DNA of 8,626 bases from an uncultured Collinsella sp. (GTDB taxonomy: Bacteria > Actinomycetota > Coriobacteriia > Coriobacteriales > Coriobacteriaceae), in assembly GCA_934654765.1 (NCBI GenBank), contig CAKUGX010000086.1, forward strand, positions 1-8,626, given 5' to 3'. Position numbers and translations under genes: made by a program. Shown piece by piece: positions 6,920-8,626 of the stretch. Position 1 is the stretch's first letter, and each line of letters starts with the position of its first letter. The notes under the pieces were generated by a model. That model was not told the origin of the DNA and ran no database searches. It saw nothing but the letters and a program-made list of their open reading frames with translations.

Positions 6920-7840
6920 ATGCGTATTGTGTTTATGGGTACGCCGGATTTTGCGGTGCCTTCGTTGACTTCGCTTGTTGCGGCTGGGAATGAGATTGCG
7001 CTTGTTGTTTCTCGTCCTGATGCTGTTCGTGGGCGTGGTAAGAAGCTTGAGCCTTCTCCTGTTAAGGCCAAGGCGCTTGAGTTGGGTCTGCCGGTTGTTG
7101 AGGCCAATCGTATGACGCCTGAGGTTGTTGAGGCGCTCGAGGCCGCGGACGCTGATATTTTCTGTGTGGCAGCCTATGGCTGCATTTTGCCTGATGAGGT
7201 GCTGCATATGGCGCCGCTTGGTATTGTGAATGTTCATGCTTCGTTGCTGCCTCGTTGGCGTGGTGCTGCTCCTATTCAGCGTGCCATTCTTGCTGGTGAC
7301 GAGGTTGCTGGTGTCTCCATTATGCGCATTGGGCATGGCGTTGATACCGGTGCTTATTGCGCGCAGGCTTCCACTTCGGTTGCCGGTAAGCATGCCGAGG
7401 CGCTTACGATGGAACTTGGCGAGCTGGGTGGCAAGTTGCTGGCCGATACGCTTCCTTCGCTTGCCGACGGCACTGCCGTTTGGACTGATCAGGATGAGTC
7501 GCTTGTTACCCATGCTGCCAAGATTTCCAAGCAGGAGATGCGTCTTGATCCGCACATGGCGGCGCTTGATTGCGTGCGCCATGTGCTCGCTTCGTCCGAT
7601 ACCGCGCCTGCTCGTTGCGTGATTGCCGGCAAGACCGTGCGTGTGCTTGATGCTGCGCCGGCCGATGTGTCGCTTGGCGAGGGCGCTGTTGCTGTCAAGA
7701 GCAAGCGTGTTTACCTGGGTCTTTCCGATGGTGCGGTTGAACTGCTCGAGGTTAAGCCCGATGGCAAGCGTGCCATGGCTGCTTCTGCCTGGGCTGCCGG
7801 CCTTCAGGGTGCCGATCTTAGGTGGGGTGTACTGTCATGA
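6920..7840 (+). CDS. fmt: Methionyl-tRNA formyltransferase
   Basis: Fmt transfers a formyl group from 10-formyltetrahydrofolate to initiator Met-tRNA, producing the fMet-tRNA used to begin translation. The 306-residue product has near-standard length. The N-terminal FMGTPDFAVPSL (5-16) and NVHASLLPRWRGAAPIQRAI (104-123) are family hallmarks. N104, H106 and D142 (in GVDTG) correspond to the catalytic triad of the formyltransferase fold. The C-terminal OB-like domain begins after about residue 205 and includes the GKRAM segment at 282-286. GAGAGGAG at 6902-6909 gives a ten-base spacing, slightly long. The gene overlaps the rsmB-like gene by ATGA (7837-7840), suggesting translational coupling. 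Codon use is odd: codons 2-49 all end in T or G, unlike gltX, priA and def, and this fades toward the 3' end. Confidence 0.96.
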   Translation: MRIVFMGTPDFAVPSLTSLVAAGNEIALVVSRPDAVRGRGKKLEPSPVKAKALELGLPVVEANRMTPEVVEALEAADADIFCVAAYGCILPDEVLHMAPLGIVNVHASLLPRWRGAAPIQRAILAGDEVAGVSIMRIGHGVDTGAYCAQASTSVAGKHAEALTMELGELGGKLLADTLPSLADGTAVWTDQDESLVTHAAKISKQEMRLDPHMAALDCVRHVLASSDTAPARCVIAGKTVRVLDAAPADVSLGEGAVAVKSKRVYLGLSDGAVELLEVKPDGKRAMAASAWAAGLQGADLRWGVLS

Positions 7841-8626
7841 GCAAGTTGTCTCCCGCGCGCAAGCTTGCGCTCGATGTGTTGATGGAGGCCGATCGCCGCG
7901 GTATGTACGCCCGCGACGTGTTGTCTTCCCGCGCTTCCGCCAAGGCCATTGACCAGCGCGATTCCGCTTTTGCCGCTCGTTTGGCGCTCGGTGTTGCCGC
8001 CACTCAGGGCATTTTGGACGAACTGCTCGATCAGTTTTTGGATAAGCCCAAAAAGGTCGCGCCGCGTGTTCGCATGGCGCTTCGCATCTCGGCCTTCGAG
8101 ATGCTCTATCTGCATACGCCGGGCCGCGTTGCCGTGAGCCAGGGTGTTGAGCTGGTGCGCAGCGGTGCTAAGTCTGCTGCGGGCCTGGCAAACGCGGTGC
8201 TGCACAAGGTTGCGGACAACGTGGAGGATTTTGCCACGGCATCTGACGTGGATGAGTCCGAGCGCCGCCTGGTTCGCCTTTCGCGTTTGATGGGTCTTCC
8301 TCGCTGGCTGTGCGCTCGCATTATGGCCTCGTTCGATACGCCCGAGGGCGCGCTCAACTTTGCCGGCAATCTGGCCCCCGCGCCGCTGGCCCTGCATGAG
8401 AACGCCTTTGCAACCAAGCCCGATCCGTATATCTCGCAGCTTGTGGCGCCTGTCTTCCCGGGCTGCCATGCTCCGGCCGATGCGCAGGTCACCGTTGCAT
8501 CGGGCGTGTTTGAGCGTGCTGCCGCGGTTGCCTCGGACCTTAACGCCCAGCTCATTGCCACTGCGGCGACACGTCCCGGCCGTTGCCTGGAGATTGGTGC
8601 CGGCCGCGGCACCAAGACCTATGTGA
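7837..8626 (+). CDS. rsmB: RsmB-family 16S rRNA cytosine-5 methyltransferase (partial, 3' end outside window)
   Basis: RsmB-type enzymes methylate a cytosine (C967 in E. coli) in 16S rRNA using SAM. The visible 263 residues begin with a NusB-like helical domain (about 1-130), including the typical RVAVSQGVELVRSG (97-110) and AGLANAVLHKV (115-125). A linker follows, and then the methyltransferase domain begins. The SAM-binding motif I reads EIGAGRGTKT (252-261), a classical ExGxGxG form, instead of the CAAPGGKT type usual in this family. The catalytic cysteines would lie beyond the right edge and cannot be checked. The start ATG overlaps the fmt stop, with AGGTGGGG (7820-7827) nine bases upstream. 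The order fmt then rsmB is common in bacteria and supports the call. A stand-alone NusB is excluded by the length and by motif I. Confidence 0.85.
   Translation, partial: MSKLSPARKLALDVLMEADRRGMYARDVLSSRASAKAIDQRDSAFAARLALGVAATQGILDELLDQFLDKPKKVAPRVRMALRISAFEMLYLHTPGRVAVSQGVELVRSGAKSAAGLANAVLHKVADNVEDFATASDVDESERRLVRLSRLMGLPRWLCARIMASFDTPEGALNFAGNLAPAPLALHENAFATKPDPYISQLVAPVFPGCHAPADAQVTVASGVFERAAAVASDLNAQLIATAATRPGRCLEIGAGRGTKTYV

Noticed and set aside
6635..7582. 315-codon minus-strand frame opposite fmt, rich in Arg, Asn, Lys and His
   Set aside because: Its odd composition comes directly from the T/G-ending codons of fmt read backwards; fmt has complete catalytic motifs.

Overview
The window carries six genes: five complete housekeeping genes and the start of a sixth. 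The DNA is GC-rich with mostly C- or G-ending codons. The gene set metK, gltX, priA, def, fmt and an rsmB-like gene, together with the protein sequences, points to a high-GC Gram-positive. My best guess is a Coriobacteriia member close to Collinsella. That placement is pattern recognition, not a computed assignment. I see no prophage, CRISPR array, tRNA, rRNA or transposase gene.

Layout. Bases 1-328 are intergenic and hold a complex imperfect palindrome and the metK terminator. metK (S-adenosylmethionine synthetase) lies on the minus strand at 329-1609. The 286-base divergent gap to gltX holds a structured metK leader, a 28-base inverted repeat and a candidate gltX -10 box. gltX (glutamyl-tRNA synthetase, start placed at 1896) runs to 3371 and is followed by a rho-independent terminator. 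A perfect 33-base inverted repeat then precedes priA (replication-restart helicase, 3583-6036). def (peptide deformylase, start placed at 6055) follows after 18 bases and probably shares the priA transcript. A 328-base gap holds another long inverted repeat and a probable terminator. fmt (methionyl-tRNA formyltransferase, 6920-7840) overlaps the rsmB-like gene by four bases (ATGA), and that gene runs off the right edge.

Functional links. fmt and def are the two ends of the formyl-methionine cycle: Fmt formylates initiator Met-tRNA and Def removes the formyl group from new proteins. The rsmB-like rRNA methyltransferase uses the S-adenosylmethionine made by MetK. gltX supplies Glu-tRNA. priA restarts stalled replication forks and is a common neighbour of def and fmt.

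The unusual material is mostly between the genes. Each of the four gaps longer than 100 bases contains a long inverted repeat, and each repeat includes a GGGAC/GTCCC motif. Other notable points are a possible ribosome-site-sequestering metK leader, an exact beta-clamp-binding pentapeptide at the PriA N-terminus, and an fmt 5' end in which codons 2-49 all end in T or G.
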